Below, piece by piece: positions 5,914 through 7,076 of a stretch of DNA of 7,076 nt. Below the pieces are notes generated by a model, which was not told the DNA's origin, did not search any database, and saw only the letters and a program-made list of their open reading frames with translations. Location of the stretch: assembly GCA_001803815.1 (NCBI GenBank), contig MHEL01000116.1, forward strand, positions 192 through 7,267. The letters are read 5' to 3'. A program made the position numbers and the translations under genes. The stretch is from Nitrospirae bacterium RBG_19FT_COMBO_42_15. GTDB lineage: Bacteria > Nitrospirota > CAKKRA01 > 9FT-COMBO-42-15. The stretch's first letter is position 1. Each line of letters begins with the position of its first letter.

Positions 5914-6136
5914 ATTTAAAGATGCCGATAACCTCCGCCCTTGAGTGCGTAGGGATAAGAGACTCTGGTTTTGGAATATCAGTAGCCCTAAAGGAGAAGG
6001 CATCAGGGTCACGCCCTACACATTGCACAGCCTTTAATCTCCTGCTAAGTTGTTTTTTATGAAAATTAAGGGCAGCAGGCAAGCGACGCTGATTGATGGA
6101 GGACTTGCTTACAGGCAAAGTGAGTGCAAATTCTCT

Positions 6137-6165
6137 AATTTCAAGGACTGATAATCCTTGAAATT
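6137..6165. promoter_or_regulatory. Perfect 11-bp inverted repeat, candidate operator 1 of the AAA+ gene
   Basis: AATTTCAAGGA (6137-6147) and TCCTTGAAATT (6155-6165) are perfect inverted repeats around a 7-base centre (CTGATAA). The right arm runs into the -35 box TTGACA (6164-6169). Its core AAGGACTGATAATCCTT is echoed at 6176-6193, about 33 bases downstream. It could instead act in RNA as a hairpin ending upstream transcription. Confidence 0.55.
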
Positions 6166-6193
6166 GACAAATTATAAGGACTGTGATATCCTA
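6164..6193 (+). promoter_or_regulatory. Promoter of the AAA+ gene with overlapping operator 2
   Basis: A perfect -35 TTGACA (6164-6169), a 17-base spacer and a -10 TATCCT (6187-6192, four of six). The second imperfect palindrome AAGGACTGTGATATCCTA (6176-6193) covers the spacer and -10. Transcription should start at about 6198-6200, on the ATG itself. Confidence 0.55.
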
Positions 6194-6198
6194 ATTGC

Positions 6199-7076
6199 AT
6201 GAAAATACCCAGAATTTATCAAGATTTAAACAAATATTTAAAACCGAACAAGGCATTAATTATTTATGGTCCCCGTCAGGTAGGCAAGACAACTTTGCTG
6301 CAGGATTTTCTTGCTGCAACTAAACTAAGGTATAAATTAGATTCAGGCGACAATATCCAGACCCAGCATATTCTTGGTTCACAAGATTTCAACCTTATTC
6401 GGGAATATGCGCAAGGCTATGAATTGCTCGCTATTGATGAAGCGCAGCGAATTAAAAACATAGGGCTTGGATTGAAGATAATTGTTGACCAGATGCCTGG
6501 AATTAAAGTTATAGCCACTGGTTCTTCATCGTTTGAACTCTCAGGGCAGGTGGGAGAGCCTTTAACAGGCAGAAAAACAACCCTTACTTTATATCCGGTA
6601 TCGCAAATTGAATTGAGCAATTTATATAACCCTTACGAGATAAAAAATAAATTGGAAGAATGGTTAATCTTTGGCGGCTATCCCGAGGTTGTTGCCGCAG
6701 AGGATAAAGCCGAAAGAATTAAACTGCTTGAAGAAATTGTTCAGGCATATCTGTTGAAAGATATCTTAAATTTGGGAAAAGTTAAAAGCGCAAAGATGTT
6801 ATTGGATTTGCTTCGTCTGCTTGCATTTCAGGTGGGCAGCGAAGTATCACTAACTGAACTCGCCCGTCAAATCGGGATTGATTACAAAACAGTAGCCCGT
6901 TATCTGGACCTTTTTGAGAAATCATTTGTGATTTATAATTTGCGCGGATTTAGCCGTAATCTGCGCAAAGAAATAACCAAAAAGAGCAAATATTATTTTT
7001 ATGACAATGGCGTTCGTAATGCTGTTATTTCCAATTTCAATAAGTTAGAGCTGCGCAACGATGCGGGCATGTTGTG
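6199..7076 (+). CDS. AAA+ ATPase with DUF4143-type C-terminal region (partial, runs off right edge)
   Basis: 292 codons are visible with no stop; relatives usually have about 370-400 residues, so roughly the last quarter is missing. Residues 1-150 are the ATPase: Walker A GPRQVGKTT (24-32), Walker B LLAIDEAQ (76-83), sensor-1 VIATGSSSFEL (104-114) and a probable arginine finger in LTGRKT (122-127). FGGYPEV (158-164) and YLLKDIL (184-190) are typical of this family. Residues ~215-245 (VSLTELARQIGIDYKTVARYLDLFEKS) form a winged-helix-like segment, and YYFYDNGVRNAVI (265-277) marks the start of the DUF4143 part, which often ends in a nuclease-like fold. Members are common in bacteria and archaea and their role is largely unknown. 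ATG 6199 is the first start after the promoter; no ribosome binding site lies at normal distance (AAGGA is 18 bases away), so translation may be leaderless. No partner gene is visible. Confidence 0.92.
   Translation, partial: MKIPRIYQDLNKYLKPNKALIIYGPRQVGKTTLLQDFLAATKLRYKLDSGDNIQTQHILGSQDFNLIREYAQGYELLAIDEAQRIKNIGLGLKIIVDQMPGIKVIATGSSSFELSGQVGEPLTGRKTTLTLYPVSQIELSNLYNPYEIKNKLEEWLIFGGYPEVVAAEDKAERIKLLEEIVQAYLLKDILNLGKVKSAKMLLDLLRLLAFQVGSEVSLTELARQIGIDYKTVARYLDLFEKSFVIYNLRGFSRNLRKEITKKSKYYFYDNGVRNAVISNFNKLELRNDAGML

Larger units (their letters stand above)
5516..6136. other. Gene-poor region with repeat and gene remnants
   Basis: More than 600 bases without an intact gene on either strand. The short open frames here lack ribosome binding sites and family features. 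In order it holds a disrupted frame with protein-like stretches (5520-5640), a third diverged copy of the toxin-antitoxin flanking repeat (5740-5781), a promoter plus ribosome binding site with no start codon (5843-5863), a three-armed hairpin (5871-5913), and a motif shared with the toxin-antitoxin flank (6006-6021). It reads as decayed mobile or accessory DNA. Confidence 0.6.

Noticed and set aside
5891..6118. Minus-strand open frame of 75 residues in the gene-poor region
   Set aside because: No ribosome binding site, no recognisable domain, and it runs into the hairpin repeat at its end. It is probably chance.

Overview
This 7.1-kb window looks like chromosomal DNA of an uncultured, probably Gram-negative bacterium. 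The evidence is a lipobox-bearing exported protein, strong AAGGAGG ribosome binding sites, sigma70-like promoters, moderate G+C and many small dispersed repeats. The 'gtcattgcgagcgaagcgaagcaatc' palindrome and the AT-rich 'ctaaatccta' inverted repeat are types I associate with environmental lineages such as Nitrospirota or former Deltaproteobacteria. That placement is an impression, not a result. All gene families here are known. The less ordinary content lies in the repeats and the regulatory DNA.

Left part (1-1653, + strand). A compact Phd/YefM-type antitoxin and RelE/ParE-type toxin pair overlaps by ATGA. It has a sigma70 promoter whose -10 box lies in a perfect 15-bp palindrome, a likely autoregulatory operator. 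The cassette sits between two 61-bp direct repeats (1-61 and 829-889, 56/61 identical, exact offset 828). A secreted lipoprotein resembling the DUF4410 type follows, with its own promoter.

Middle (1654-5516). A REP/MITE-like palindrome fills the gap between the lipoprotein gene and a convergent minus-strand pair. That pair is purC (SAICAR synthase, purine synthesis), transcribed first from a TTGACA promoter, and then a P2A-type calcium-transporting ATPase of 869 residues. Between them lies a ~130-bp imperfect inverted repeat that runs into the 3' end of purC and supplies its stop codon and last few residues.

Right part (5517-7076). About 680 bp has no intact gene. It carries a third, diverged copy of the repeat family that flanks the toxin-antitoxin cassette, in a short open frame that looks like a gene remnant. 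It also has a promoter plus Shine-Dalgarno with no start codon after it, a three-armed hairpin, and a motif shared with the toxin-antitoxin flank. An AAA+ ATPase with a DUF4143-type C-terminal region then begins at 6199 and runs off the right edge. Its promoter is bracketed by two copies of an AAGGACTG(n)ATCCT palindrome, and the predicted transcript start falls at or next to the ATG, so the mRNA may be leaderless.

I see no CRISPR array, tRNA, rRNA, intact transposase or integrase. No wholly new multi-gene system is evident.
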